Source of the DNA: Prorocentrum cordatum
Taxonomy: Eukaryota; Sar; Dinophyceae; Prorocentrales; Prorocentraceae
Assembly: GCA_963575745.1 (NCBI GenBank)
Contig: CAUYUJ010018715.1
Coordinates: forward strand, 269,501 to 333,500
Reading direction: 5' to 3'
Length of the DNA: 64,000 bases
This document shows, piece after piece, positions 51,330 to 63,199 of the stretch. The first letter of the stretch is position 1. Each line of letters starts with the position of its first letter. The notes under the pieces were generated by a model. It searched no databases. It was given only the letters and a program-made list of their open reading frames with translations, and was not told the origin of the DNA. A program made the position numbers and the translations under genes.

Positions 51330-51860
51330 CCCGAGAGCCCCAAGAAGGGCCAAGAGGCTTCCAAGAGGCCCCCAAGATGCTACATGAGGGGTCCGAGATG
51401 CCACAAGATCGCTCCAAAACGCCCACGATGGCCCCCAGACGCCCCAAGAGGCCTCCAAGAGCACTCCCGAGAGGGCCCCAAGAGGCAAAATTCACTGCTT
51501 TTCCTTAGGTTTTGGAGAGATTTTGGCGTTTCCACCTTTTCGGCTTCACGACACCCCAAGACGGCCCAAGAGGCCCCCAAGACCGCCCCAAGAGGGCCCA
51601 AGAGGCCCCCAAGAGGGCCCCAAGACGGCCCAAGAGGGCTCCAAGACGGCCCAAGAGGCCTCCAAGACGGCCCAAGAGGGCCCCAAGAACGCCCCAAGAG
51701 GGACCCCAGGGGGGGAACACGAAACAATATTTCGAGCCCTCGGCCCTCAGAAGTCCCCAGGAGGCCCCAAGAGGCCCCTAAGAGGCCCCAAGAGGCCCCC
51801 AACAGGCCCTCAGGAGGCCCCCAAGAGGCCCCCAAGCGGCCCCAGGAGGCCACCCAAATG
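51330..51860. repeat. CCCAAGAGGC minisatellite
   Basis: Tandem units of 10-12 bp (CCCAAGAGGCC, CCCAAGACGGC), the same family as 31720-31940. It separates the protease-like exon from the last coding segment, so it may be an expanded intron. Long frames over it on both strands are Arg/Pro/Lys or Gly/Leu/Ser repeats. Confidence 0.88.
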
Positions 51861-51944
51861 CCCCCCCGAGCACGCAAGCAAGTGCCAGCGACGCTACACT
51901 ATGGGCCGGCGGAATGAGCGAAGCGATTCAATACATAAACTCAA

Positions 51945-52139
51945 AAAGGGGCCAGCGACAACGACTTGGCCAAGGCCAGTGCCAAGAACAAGTCCAAGCC
52001 TTTTAGGGACCCCACGGCGGTCGAGCTGAAGCACGCCACCTTCGAGGAGGCAAGCACTGCCGCCCAGGCCTGCACTACGTGCCTCCCGTGCAAGGACGGT
52101 TCCGCAGGGTGCCGAGCCTTCATGGGCGAGTGGTTTTAG
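51945..52139 (+). CDS. Cys-containing terminal exon (segment S7), unrecognised
   Basis: A frame with SDNDLAKASAKNKSKPFRD, VELKHATFEEASTAAQACTT, CLPCKDGSAGCRAFMGEWF and a TAG at 52137-52139. C-x2-C-x2-C followed by C after seven residues could bind metal. Too short and without a start codon to stand alone; most simply the 3'-terminal exon of the preceding plus-strand gene. Confidence 0.45.
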   Translation, partial: KGASDNDLAKASAKNKSKPFRDPTAVELKHATFEEASTAAQACTTCLPCKDGSAGCRAFMGEWF

Positions 52140-52264
52140 GCCGTGCGCAAAACAGGTGTTTTGGCAATTTGCGCCAAGGACCTCTCTTGCGCAGGCAAGT
52201 TGTAGCCACGAGCCTCGAGAGCTCCCGAGTCAGTCTTGTGCCAAGGTCTACAAGGTCAGTCTAC

Positions 52265-52326
52265 ACTAGCGCCCAGGATCATCATCGTCGTCGTCACCGT
52301 CACCGTCATCGTCATCGTCATCGTCG

Positions 52327-52372
<46 letters not shown>

Positions 52373-52445
52373 CATCCTCATCCTCATCATCATCATCAAC
52401 AACAACAACATCAACAACATCTTTATCATCATCATCATACCATCA
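52265..52445. repeat. (ATC)n microsatellite
   Basis: GTC/ATC mixture, then (ATC)n at about 52318-52370, then CAACAACATC. Confidence 0.95.
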
Positions 52446-52524
52446 TAACATCACCTTCGCCGGGAAAATCGATGATTATCCCCGCCACCCGAACTATATC
52501 ATCCCCAGGGGGTTATCATCTGGA

Positions 52525-52683
52525 GCCCGGGGTTAAATTGAAGGGGGAAAGAAGGAGGACAACAGGAGAAGGAGGAGGAGGACGAAGAGGAGGAGGAAGA
52601 CGAGGAGGAGGTGGAGGAGGATGAGGAGGAGGACCCCCTCCCCCTCCAACTTATGGTGGTGGTGGTGGGAAACAGGCCCATCA
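52525..52683. mobile_element. TIR-L copy, right end clear, left end decayed
   Basis: The right end TTATGGTGGTGGTGGTGGGA then AACAGGCCCATCA matches 14455-14493. The left part keeps TTAAATTGAAGGGGG, comparable to TAAGTTTGAGGGGG, but the terminal TGATGAGCC is not found. The interior is (GAG)n, as in the intronic copy. Confidence 0.6.
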
Positions 52684-53361
52684 GCGGCGGATGACGCTGG
52701 AGACATGGTGAAAGCTCCAGCGCGAGTCCAGGGACAGCAGAAATCGTTACGCCCTCCACGCCCTCCACGACCGTGTGGAAACAGCCGACTGGTCCTCCGT
52801 CCTGGCATGGAGCTCTGCCTCCTCCATAGGGCCGCCCTGGGAGCAGAGAAGGAGAGGCCAGTATCGAACCGATGCGGTCGGATCGAATCGCATCGCGCGT
52901 CGGATTGGGCCGCATCGGCACGGAGACGGCATCGCATCGGGACAAGTACGACGAAGCCAGGACGAGGAACATTTCGAGTAAAGATACATCTACAATATCT
53001 GAGGTCTGGAGGATTTCTCGGGCGCCGCGGCCTTCTCAAAGCGTTCCGCAACGCTCTGAGTCCCAGAAAGCTCTGGAACGGAATTATCCTCGTCCTATGC
53101 CCCGCCCGAACTGGGCCAAGATGCACGACGGCGCCGTGTCAACGCGGAGGCCGCACCGCACTTTTGCCGGTGGGTCGGAAGGCCGAATCGGACAGGCCGG
53201 CTGGCCTGGATCGACATCTAAGCCCAGACATGCGACGACTTGATTGATTCAGGACGGCGTCCTCAGAAGACCCGACCCTTCCCCCTACAGGCCCGGCTTT
53301 TCGTCCCGAGTCGCTTTTTGACGGCCCCGAAACCCGGCGAGGGCCCCCCAGGACCGAAAAT
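52684..53361. other. No gene recognised
   Basis: GATCGCATCG-type repetition near 52870-52935 only. Overlapping frames without recognisable content. Confidence 0.4.
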
Positions 53362-53885
53362 AGCGACAAACCTCCCATCCTGATATTTTCTACGACGCGA
53401 GCATGTCTGGGAGCGGAGACCCCTCGCCTCGAGATCCTCGGGCCCAGACCTTCCTCGCCTGGCGGGGGGCGCGCGCGCGCGCGAGGCCCCCGCGGTGCGC
53501 GGGGATCTCGGGGTGAAAAAAAGCGACAAACCTCCCATCTGGATTTTTTGCACGACGCGAGCATGTTTATGTCGGGCGTGTCCCCCTACAGGAAGATGTT
53601 CGACGAAAACTTAAAAATAAACCAAAAATGTCCAAGCAGGTCAAAAAATATGCAACAAATAGTTTCCCGAATATTTCCGGGCTATATTTGGATTATTTTT
53701 GGTGTATTTTTTATACTTCTTCGAAAATCCCCCTGTAGGGGGACAGGCCCGACTTACGAGCATGTCTGGGAGCGGAGGCCCATCGCCTCGGGATCCTCGG
53801 GCCCGTCCCCTCCTCGCCGGCGGAGGGCGCGCGCGCGCGCGAGGCCTCCGCGGTGCGCGGGGATGCCCGCAGCGGCGTGGGGTGA
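53362..53885. repeat. Tandem duplication of about 158 bp, second copy interrupted by TIR-D
   Basis: Unit 1 starts at 53364 and unit 2 at 53522, each with GCGACAAACCTCCCATC, ACGACGCGAGCATGT, CTGGGAGCGGAG, a long GCGCGCGCG run and CGGTGCGCGGGGAT. Unit 1 is uninterrupted. Unit 2 carries the TIR-D element at its GAGCATGT, so unit 1 is an empty-site reference. Confidence 0.85.
53567..53756. mobile_element. TIR-D element, copy 2
   Basis: About 190 bp from TTATGTCGGGCGTGTCCCCC to GGGGGACAGGCCCGACTTA. Flanked by GAGCATGT on both sides (53559-53566 and 53758-53765). The neighbouring tandem unit has a single GAGCATGT (53401-53408) at the corresponding place, confirming the insertion and the size of its duplication to 8 or 9 bp. 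Confidence 0.9.
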
Positions 53886-53912
53886 GGTTCCCTGGAAGCT
53901 CATGCTGCCACA

Positions 53913-54072
53913 TACCACCAGCCTCAAACCGACCCCTATCCCTGAGATGGGCGAGCAGAAAGCAAGGACAATCTTAGGGATAGGCCCTCAGAAACGGAGG
54001 GAACCCTTAAGATCGGCATCGAGGTGAGGTGATGTCGAACATAGGGATAGGGATATGCTTCAAACTGGTAAA
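53913..54072. mobile_element. TIR-E element, copy 2
   Basis: ACCACCAGCCTCAAACCGAC and CCTATCCCTGAG at the left, ATAGGGATAGGGATATGC and AACTGGTAAA at the right. More diverged than 19404-19562. Confidence 0.65.
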
Positions 54073-54570
54073 CATATCGCCTCGGCCTGGTATGGCCTTT
54101 CGTGCTGGTCGGAAGCCAGGCAAGGGCTGCTAAATCCGTGGCTGCGAAAATCGACCTCCGGGAAGCTGTCTTCGTCCTTCCGGGAAGAAGCCCGTTGACT
54201 GTCTCGCGTGCCGCGCCTCCTTCCAGGAAGTTGTTGTTTCCTTCCGGGAGGGCCGTTTTAGCAGCCACGGTTTTAGCAGCCCTCGCCCAACTTTCGAGCT
54301 GGCCGTCTGGCGGCCCGTACCGTACATCTGATTGGCGGCCCGTGGCTGCCTGCAGTGGCCCTGTTAGCGGACTCCCAGCAGCCTCCGGCGGCCCCCGGCG
54401 GCCGCCCCTCTGCTACGATGCAGAGCGGCATCTTTCGGTTGCTCCACGGCGCCACCCCACGTGTTGCCACATAGTTCAAGCACGCCAGGCGAGTAAGTCG
54501 GTCGGACCGTCCTGCACACGCTCTGCCAACTGCGCGATACAAAAAAACGATGGCATCGTCGAGTGCGTTA

Positions 54571-54753
54571 CAGTGAAAACGTATAGTAAGGACCCGTGGT
54601 CAGGACGCAAGACCCTTGGAGGCGCCCGCCCCAAGGGTACCCTGAGAAACTGGCCTGCGAAAATTGCCAGGGACGGGCCGCAGAGGCTGAGGCAGGCAAG
54701 GACCCAAGGGTACCCTTGAAAAAGTCGTTTGTCCTTACTATGCGCGATGACTG
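54571..54753. mobile_element. TIR-I element, copy 3
   Basis: 183 bp between TA dinucleotides (54569-54570 and 54754-54755). The ends are CAGTGAAAACGTATAGTAAG and CTTACTATGCGCGATGACTG. AAGGGTACCCT-type motifs occur twice inside, as in 27528-27699. 54073-54568 has no gene recognised. Confidence 0.85.
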
Positions 54754-54935
54754 TATGTGAGGATGAGCGTCCAGAAAGACGCGCTGACGCCGGGCGAGGG
54801 GGCGCCCCCTAGGCAGAGCGCCCGGGTAGCAGCGCGACCCCGGGGCCTCGAGCCGCTGCGGGGCGGGCGGAGGGCGGCGTGCTGCGCGCTTCCCGCCCGC
54901 CTCCCCCTGGCAGCTTTGGATGCTCGCTGCCTCCT

Positions 54936-55012
54936 CCCCCTCCCCCTCCTCCTCCTCCTCCTCCTCCTCCTCCTCCTCCTCCTCCTCCGCCTCCTCCTCC
55001 TCCTCACACTGG
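54936..55012. repeat. (CTC)n microsatellite
   Basis: CTC units with one CGC interruption. Confidence 0.95.
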
Positions 55013-56780
55013 TATTGCAGATCAGCCACAGACGGCTCCTGGAGCCACTCGCTCCACCCATCCGTCGATGCCGCACCGAACGTCCGTCGCGTCGCATCGG
55101 ACTCGAGTGGAGTGGAAATCGAACTGGAGTACAACAAAGAAGGCACACCTGCTGGTGAGCCCCGGGATGGTCTCCAGAACGAGCATCTGAGCAGAGGGTG
55201 AACTACGATGCATGAGGTACAATACTTCTGCGAAAACATGTTGCCCGCTCGGAAAAAAGACTGAACCCACATGTTCTAACATCGCACTTTTTACCTCCGC
55301 CGCCTTCTGCCGAACATCCGCAAGCGGATCCCGACAGGCCCGCTGCCGTTTTATGTCCACCGGCCTCCTCCTCCTCCGCGTGCGAGGTGCATCGGGGGCG
55401 AATACCGTTTTGTTTCTGGACGGCGCAGCTTATTTATTTATATATATATATATACACATGAGCAGACTTGCGCAAGCATGTTAGCATAGCAGTAGAGCTG
55501 ATGATGCTGCCCCATTCCATCTTACGTTTTTGTTCACAGCGGTCAGAATACGAGTAGGAATAGCTAGAGTAGCACTAGACGTCACGGTAACCCAAGTAGC
55601 AAAGTAGCAGAAGCAGTCGTAGCACTAGTTGCAGAAAGGGTAATACATGCAGCATTCCTAATCGAAGCCGATCGAGGGCGCCAGCCGGGACCCTCCACGG
55701 CGTATCTGTACGAAGGGACAAATTAAGCCGTTTTTGGCCTCTGGGGGACCCTCAACCGCCCCCAATCCCGTCAAGATCGACTCGGGATGCAGAACTGGCC
55801 CTGAGGAAGGTGTCGGGACTTCCGGGGACGACGCACTGACACAAATCAGGACAGCGCCAGTCTGGGTACGAGTTTGGTTGAATAACTCACGCGTACGAGA
55901 CCCGCCAGCGCGGCACGCTAAACTGGAATCGAGGACGCGCACTTACGCGCGACAATACGCAAGCAACTTACGCGCGAATGCCCGCGCAACCGACCCCGTT
56001 TCTTTCGTCGCTCGTGTGACTATCCCACGACGCCGGATCTCGGGAGAGTGGGAGGGGAGGGAAGAGCCGGACACTCGTCGCATCGGCCATAGTTGGATGA
56101 ATATTGCGGGCCTCTTCTGGAGGCCTCTTGAAGGCCTGCTGGCGGTTGCGGGGAGCAGCTTGGAGGAAAGTGACTACCTACCAGACCACCCCAATCAAAC
56201 CCGAAGACCCGAATGTCGGGTTGGGGGGTGGTGGTACGGGTTCCATCTGTGTTGTCTCACTCTCAATGTTCCCCGATCCCCCTCCCCCCAACGGAAATCG
56301 AGGGTACATTTGGGCCTTCCAGTTGGGAAGGGGTGGTCTGGTGGGTGGTGAGAAAGGGCTCGATACGACGAGTCAGCTCGCGCTCCCCATCCCGGGGCTG
56401 TTTTCGGGGTCTCGAGGCTTCTTGGGCCATCTTAGGACTTCGGCAGCCGTGATCGGGCGACTTGGGGGGCCTCCTGGGCCAGCTTTAGAAGGGCCGTGGG
56501 ACACACCAACAAAAAATAAACACAAATCCCAAAGGATTCCCAATCTTTTCCGATCTGTTCTGGATGTTCGTCTTCGCCCCCACTTCCCATAGTTTCCCAT
56601 GTTTTCCAAGGAGTCGACGATTACTTGTGTCTGTGTTTTTCCCCTCCTGAGTCTTGGACGCTCTTCAGACAGAGCGGTCGAGCCAGCCGGCAACCTATGC
56701 CACGGGGTTGGGCAAGGGAGAGTCAGCGACTCAAGCAGCTGGTTTCCCCCAGGCCTCCCAGTGCTGGAGGCGGCCACGCA
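55013..56780. other. No gene recognised; AT tract
   Basis: A TA-rich run lies at 55431-55456 and AGTAGCA-type repeats near 55550-55635. Frames on both strands lack recognisable content. Confidence 0.4.
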
Positions 56781-56880
56781 TCGAGGACAGCGCCTGGCGG
56801 CGGGGCCGAAACCAGCTGCATGCCGCAAATGTCGTACCCCCCCTTCCCCAATCGCCCCCCCCCCTTTCGTCAGACCTGAA
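56781..56880. mobile_element. TIR-H right-part fragment
   Basis: CGAGGACAGCGCC, GGGGCCGAAACCAGCTGC and the C-rich CCCCCTTTCGTC end match 8855-8952. The left arm is absent. Confidence 0.55.
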
Positions 56881-57059
56881 ATTTTCTCCGGGTCCCGCTT
56901 CTCGTCCCGTCGTCTGTCATGGGGCTCCTGGAGGTCCCTGGGACCCCGAAGCCGGCCCGAACAGCCACAAGTCCCGCTTCCCTCGGGATCCGCCTGCGTC
57001 ACGGCGAGGCGGTGCAGCAGGAACGCCCGCCTTGATTCTGTTCGCAGCGCCCCTCCTCC

Positions 57060-57200
57060 TCGCAGCGCCCCTCCTCCTCCTCCTCCTCCTCCTCCTCCTC
57101 CTCCTCCTCCTCCTCCTCCTCCATCCTCCCTCCTCCTCCTCCTCCCCCCTCCGCTTTCTCCTCCTCCTCCCCCCCCCGCCTTCTCCTCCTCCCCTTCCAC
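57060..57200. repeat. (CTC)n microsatellite
   Basis: Pure to about 57122, then interrupted CTC/CCC DNA. It is followed by GAGG-rich DNA to about 57370. Confidence 0.95.
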
Positions 57201-57374
57201 CGCGGGCGGGCGAGCCGGCTTTGCGCACGGGCTCGAGGGGGGGTGGGAGAAGGGTGAGGAAGGGCGGGGGAGAGGAGGGGGAACGTAGGAGGGCAGGGAG
57301 GGCGGACGAAAAGGGGGAGGGAGGACAAGAAGAGGAGGGGGAAGTAGGAGGAGATGGGGGAGGGATGATGAGTA

Positions 57375-58039
57375 GGAGGGACCAGTGCAAACCCAAGACT
57401 CATCAACGATGTTGTCTGAAACCCTCCCTCCAAGCTCACGCTTCATTCGTCCCTACAAGGATTCACTCGCGAGGCACCGCCTGCAACAACGCATAATCGC
57501 AAACGCGGTTGGGGGCAAGGCCATGCCAGACGGCGCTGCGACCCCGAGGCGAAAAGGAGCGAGGCGCGTCTCGCGGGCGCCGCGGTAGGGGATTTCCTGA
57601 AGCAGAAACAACACTTCTTGGTGGTGGTGGTGGTGGTGCATAAAAAACCGCTTTTTGCAATTAAATAAAATGGTGTCCACCACCACCGCACGTGTCTTGA
57701 TGAATCCTGCCTGTCGTTAAGAGAGAGTGGGCAGCCCGGTTGCCGTTTGCGGCGGGAGCGGGGCTGCGGGTTGTCCACCATAGCAAAACTGCACCAAGTC
57801 GGATCGTGGATACTTCCAGATCTTGGTGGTGGTGGATGGGTTAGGATCGCTTGCCACTGAGGGAAGCGCCCCATTGGAAGACAACCGTTTGAAGGTCCTG
57901 AAACGTCCCAAAACATCATTACTGGGTCTCCAACGCCACGAATCACTGTGACTGTTGCGTCGTGAGGACCCTGAATCGTGCCAGGACACCATTCCTGGGA
58001 TTTCAAAACCACGAATCAACGTAACTGGTGCGACCTGAC
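57375..58039. other. No gene recognised; (GGT)n run
   Basis: GGTGGTGG tract at 57621-57638 and CCACCACC near 57678. Otherwise unremarkable. Confidence 0.4.
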
Positions 58040-58289
58040 CTTAGTGGGCCCTGGAAACGACAAAGCCGTTTTTTTTACCGATTCCGGTTTGCCGTTTTTT
58101 GGCCGGTTCCGACGCCGTTTTTTTACCGGTTCCGTCGCCGTTCTTTTGCAGGTTCCCGCTCCAGTTCCACTCCTGGAGCCGTTTTTGTTGCCGTTTCCGG
58201 TCGCCGTTTTTTTGCCGTTTCCATTTTCAAGGGGCACTGTTTCGGAAAGGGTGAAAAAACGGCCCAGCCGTTTCCGGGACCCACTAAAG
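58040..58289. mobile_element. TIR-C element, copy 2
   Basis: 250 bp from CTTAGTGGGCCCTGG to GGGACCCACTAAAG, flanked by the exact 7-bp repeat ACCTGAC (58033-58039 and 58290-58296). The interior of GCCGTTTTTT and CCGGTTCCG units is collinear with 20589-20804. Confidence 0.88.
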
Positions 58290-58775
58290 ACCTGACTTTC
58301 CTGTGACGGTCCAAAACAAATCTTTCGCACGTTGAACATGAGAACCAATGCAACAGTTGCGTTGTTTTGGGGCAAGTGTGCGCGGCGCGACGGCGATAAC
58401 CACATTTTGAAAGGGGGGCAACATCAAGCCGTGAAACGTTTGATATAATTTAAAAATGAATGCGCGCGGAGCTAAGGCAATCACAAAAATCTGAAAACTG
58501 CCCGCCCTCAGTCTGAGAAGCTCTGGGAAATTAAAAAAACGAAAGCGCGCAACGCTGGGGCGATAACCACGTTATGAACGGCCCGCCCTCAACCCGGTAA
58601 ACTCTTTCACTAGTTCCCAAACGAATGTGCGCGGCGCAAAAGCGAGAGCCACATGTTGAAAACGGCCTACCCTCCATCTGCGAATATGCTGCAAACTCTA
58701 AGGCTGCACGATCACTCCCAGGCGTAACGCCAGGCCCGCCATTCCGACTGGCCTCGGTGCGTGACAGGCAGCATT

Positions 58776-59000
58776 TGTTTTGAAGGAAAGGGAACGGAGG
58801 AGGAGAGAGGAGGAGAGAGGAGGAGGAGGAGGAGGAGAAGAGGAAGAAGCGGAGGAGGAGGAGGATGACGGGGGGAGAAAAGAAGAGGAAGAGTACGGAG
58901 GGAAAGCGAAACGGAGGAGGAGGGAGAGGAAGGCGGGAAGGAGGGAGAGGAAAATAATGATGGTGGGGAGGCGGAGGACGCAGAGGAGGAAGGGGGAGCA
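58776..59000. repeat. (GAG)n microsatellite
   Basis: GAG, GGA and GAA units. 58290-58775 contains nothing recognised. Confidence 0.9.
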
Positions 59001-61100
59001 AGGTGTCGCGGGCCCGGGGCAAGGGGGGGCGCGTCCCTGCAGCCTTAAACTCCAGCTCGCTGAGCACCTTTGCAGCGCACGTGGGCGGGGACGCGGGGGG
59101 CACTGCAGCGAAGAGGCAGGTGGGCGGGCAAACCTCCCCCCTTTCGATTTTTGTTCAAGCCGAGAGTTGCAAGGGTGTGCCTGGAACGCAAAATGCCCCC
59201 GCATGCTCGTGTCGGGAAGTTTTTGTTGCCTTTTTCCGCCTCCGGGGGCCCCTCGCCGGGGCCCCACGACCGTCAAGCAGCGGCTCGGGATGCAGAACCG
59301 GTCCCGGGGGAAGGGTCGGGACTCCCAGGGGGCCCATCGTTTAAAAAACAAACGTGCCATGTTTGGCTGAAGGGCACGGGGCCGCGCCGGCACGGCGCGA
59401 CCACCCTGGCTGCCTCCCTGGCGAGCCAAGACATGATGTCAGCTTGTGATTAACAAATCTGCGGGGGGGGCTCATTTGAACAAAAAAGTCCCCTTGCTCG
59501 GGCGAATCGCCGGGTGGCGCCCGCCAGATTGACAGTCAACGGGGCGGTGCCGGTGGTTAGCGCCGACGCCCGGCCGCCAACGAGGGGCAAGGGGGGGTGT
59601 TTGGAGGCGAGGGCGAGCCAGAGCGCCCCTCTTTCTGTCGACCCGACGCGGGCCTGCCAACTACCGAGCTGGCAAACTACCGTAGGCCGGACGGAACGCG
59701 CCTGAGCCCATCCAGGGGCTCCGCCGCGGCACCCGATCGGGCTGCCGGCGGCCAAGGCGCCGACCCGCGCCGCGTCGGCAACCCAGCGGCGCAAGAGGCC
59801 GACGCCCCAGGCACCCCAGCGGAGGCGCCCACGCTCGGCAACGCGGAGCCGCAACAGGGCGCGCCGTTTCAAGGAGCCAGAAGCCATGCCCCGGTGGCAC
59901 CCAGGCAGGCGGACAAGGTTGCCCGCCACGGCCTGGGGCGATGATGCGAACGAGATCGGCACGCCGCCTCCGTCCTCGCCTGGCGAACAGCCCGATGAAC
60001 GCGCCCCTAGCTCCGAGGATGAGGCGCCCATGGTCAGCGGTCGAAGCGTACGTCGAGGATGCGTCCCTTTGATGAAACCCAGCGTCTCCGGGTAGAACCA
60101 GGGAGCAGCCCACTCTGTCGGCCTGGGGGGCTACATATAATTATGCGAGGGGCGACGCCAGCACGCGCAGGCGCACGCATGCCGACGAGCAGGGGCGGCG
60201 GCTGCAACCAAATCTCGGCAGGGGCGGGGTCGTGGGACCGGCCGAAGAGATCAGCAGGGGCGAGCACCTGTGCGTTCGCATCGGCTTGAAATGGCTGGCA
60301 GAAAGGGGCGGGCAGACCAATGCCCACCTAGCACTCGGGGATCACGACGCAGTCGGGGATGCGGAAGCAGCTCCCGTCGAGCCACCATCTGCGGTAACAG
60401 TCGTGGCCCGCCCCTCCAACGACTGAGGCGCAGCGGGAGGCAGCGCCGGGATGGAGGCCTCGGTTCCCAACTCGGGCTGGGTCTGAATGGTCTGGCAGAT
60501 GGTCGCAGAGGAGCTCCTGGGCTTGGGGCGGCCAATGGGAGCGGTCGCGGGGGCGGGGAACGCGGGGGGCAGCGAGAGAGGCCGCAGGTCGGAAGGCATG
60601 AAATGACCCGCAGGGTCGTCTGTACAAGACAGCCAGACGCGACATCCGGTGGGCCCCGCAGCAGAGAGAAGGCGAAGGCAGACTTCAGACCTGGCCCACA
60701 GTCACCAACCGTTTAAAGCTGACTGCCGCGCGCTCTTCTTGGAGGGCTGGAAGTCTCATGGGGAGTGGGGCCTGCAACTCGCGCGGCTTCGACGAGTTCA
60801 GCCGCGCCTTCCTGGGTGACCTGGCCGAGGTCCAGCACGACATCCGCGCCCTCTGCCGCAACCGCAGCCAGGGCGTCGACCGGGGCGCGGCGCGGCGCGG
60901 CAACAGCAGCGGCAGCAGAGCCGCCAGAGACAGTCAGCGGGGCGGAAGGGTCAAGGAGGCAAGCGCCCCAGCAAGGCAACCTGGCCCACTTGGAACCAGC
61001 CCCGGCTACGTGGACTCTTGGGGCGACAGACGACGGCGGCTTCGTTGTATCCTAAGCGCACTGGGCGCGTGACCGACCGACTTGGGCTGTGACCGCAGAG
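59001..61100. other. GC-rich region, no gene established
   Basis: Several overlapping frames on both strands. The most protein-like by eye are on the minus strand at 60328-60645 (GHDCYRRWWLDGSCFRIPD) and 60713-60979 (VAAEGADVVLDLGQVTQEGA), and on the plus strand at 60232-60426. None matches a family I know and none is long, so I leave coding open. Confidence 0.35.
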
Positions 61101-61139
61101 AGGTGCGTTCCACTTCAGGAGGCAACCGCGCATTGATGC

Positions 61140-61560
61140 ACTTGCCTGTGCACCTGTTAAATGCGAGTCGCCTGGCGCGCCATCCACCCCAAGGGGCGCG
61201 CCTCATGAGGCGCCTTCCTTCCCAGGAGGCGCCCCGCGTCCTGACCCACCTGCCCGTTCACCTGTTAGGCGCGTTTCACGCGGCACGCCTTCCACCTCAT
61301 GTGGCGCGCCGGCTTCCTGCGCCCCAGGCGCGCCTGCCACCCGAAGGGGTGCGCTTGGCCTTCGTGGGCGTGCACCAGCTTCTTTCAACCTGTCCGCGCA
61401 CCTGCAAAGTGCGTTAGGCGCGGCGCACCACCCACCCCAGGTGGTGAGCCGGCTTCTCGCCCCCCAGGAGCGCCATCCACCCCAGGCGGTGCGCCTGGCC
61501 GCTGCGGGCGTGCCCAATTTTTTCCAACCTGTCTGTGCACCTGTTCGGTGCGTCTCCGCG
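61140..61560. repeat. Degenerate GC-rich tandem repeat
   Basis: Three to four units of about 105-145 bp sharing CCTGT-x-x-GCGCACCTG-type and GCGCCATCCACCCCAGG-type blocks and GGCGCGCC motifs. Boundaries are diffuse. Confidence 0.5.
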
Positions 61561-63185
61561 GGCGCGTCGGCCGCCCCAGGCGACGCGCCCCACCTGGCCC
61601 GGCGCGTTTTCTATCCCAAGTGAAGCGCCCACGGCCACCCGCTTTCTGGCGGCCAATATTTGTTTGCGCGCCGCAGACGCCCGCTTTGCGCGCCATCCAC
61701 CCGATACAGCGCGCCCCGCCTCCTCGCGGGCACAGCAACCCGCCCAGTCGCTGCGCCTCGCGCTGCCCGAGGCCCTTCCCAGGTCGCGGTCAACTGCTCA
61801 CGCTTTGGCTGAGGTTCACTGGCCTCTGCGAGCGGCGCGTCAGCTGTCACGCGCCCGCGCGCCGCCCACCGCTGGGGCTCTGCGAAAGACGCTCCGCCTG
61901 GGCCCCCTCTGGCCCTTGCCGGTTTGGCGCGCTCGCCGCCTCGCCGGCCACGGGCCCCGCAGGCTGCCGTCGCCCCAGCTGGTAGTTCGCGCTGCCATGC
62001 TCACTTGGGGGGCGCCGTTGGCGCGGCGCCCCCCCTCCCCCTTCCAAAAAAAAAACGCCGGGGGCCCGCGCCCTGTTTCTGATGCGAGCGCCAGACCTGG
62101 GCTCGGCTCACTGCCTCGTCGCTCCCTCTCCGCCGCCCCTTGCGCTTGCGCCCTCCACGCGCCGCTCGGCGGTTCCAGGGCGTCGGCCCTCTCACTGCGC
62201 CCTGCTTCGCCTGGCCTCGTCGCCCCCCCCCTCGCGCTGCAGTTGCGCCTCGCCGCCGCCACGCTGCGCCGCGCTGGGCCACGCGCCCAATCCGCCGCAG
62301 CCGGCCCTCGCCGCCGCCTCCGGCCCGCACCAGGGCGCCCCTGGCCCGCCTCCCTTCGGCGGCCCGTTGCCTCTGCTGCCCCATCCACTCGCTGGGCGTC
62401 GCCCTGCACTGCGGCTGCCGGCTCCTCTACTGGGTGCGCCCGCGACGCCGCCCCGCGTTCGCTGCCAGGGGCTGCCCTGCGGCCTGGCCGCCCCGCGCGC
62501 CCCCCGCGGCCTCGCCGCGTGAGTGCGCCTTCCCCCTCCTCCTGTCTCTGCGGCCCGCTCTGTTCTTGCCCCCTTTCCTCTTGCATGCGTGACAATTCGC
62601 AATGCCGTAGCCCGGGTTGCTTGGACGATCGAGCAGTCTGCCTCTGCCGCGCCACGACGAAAAAAGTTGGTTGAACGTCTCACGCTCGCGAGCCTACCCT
62701 GGAGAATGTCGACTATGCCGTGCGCGGTGGCGGATACGGGCATGGGTTCGTGGTCGTGTTCCTGCCACCGCTTTATGTAAGATGGGGCGGAATGACCACG
62801 ACATACGCTGGTGCTAACGAGCGAAGAGATACTGATGTGGGGCTCATGGGGGATGTCCGGATGTCCCGATTAACATGCTGAGCGTGCAAAGTGACACGCC
62901 ATGCAGGTCGACGCTGGCAGCCAACAAAAACATCAAGATGGAAAATTGCCTCTTGGGAAAAGGGTCGTGACCTCTGAAGGCACCGCATACAAAATGACGG
63001 CGCCTCCTTCCTTCGTCTTCTCCCTGCCTCCCCCCTTGCCTCCCCCCATCCCTCCCTCGCTCTCCCCCCTCCCTCCATCCTCCATCCTTGGTGTTCCAGG
63101 AGCCCCATTCGGAGCCCTCCATTCAACGACATTCTTCCTCATCGCCCTCATCATACAGTTGTTCTCCCCCGTATCATGTATTCCT
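61561..63185. other. No gene recognised
   Basis: Very GC-rich to about 62560, with frames open in several phases on both strands (Arg/Ala/Pro-rich), which is a composition effect. 62560-63185 is less GC-rich and equally without a recognisable gene. Confidence 0.4.
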
Positions 63186-63199
63186 CAACTGTCTTGTTT

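Noticed and set aside
57597-57690. GGT/CCACC tract as another TIR-L copy
   Set aside because: Only the GGT repeat is shared; the TGATGAGCC ends are missing.
59450-60979. Small minus- and plus-strand proteins in the GC-rich right part
   Set aside because: Some look protein-like, but frames overlap on both strands and none matches a known family; left as undetermined rather than called.
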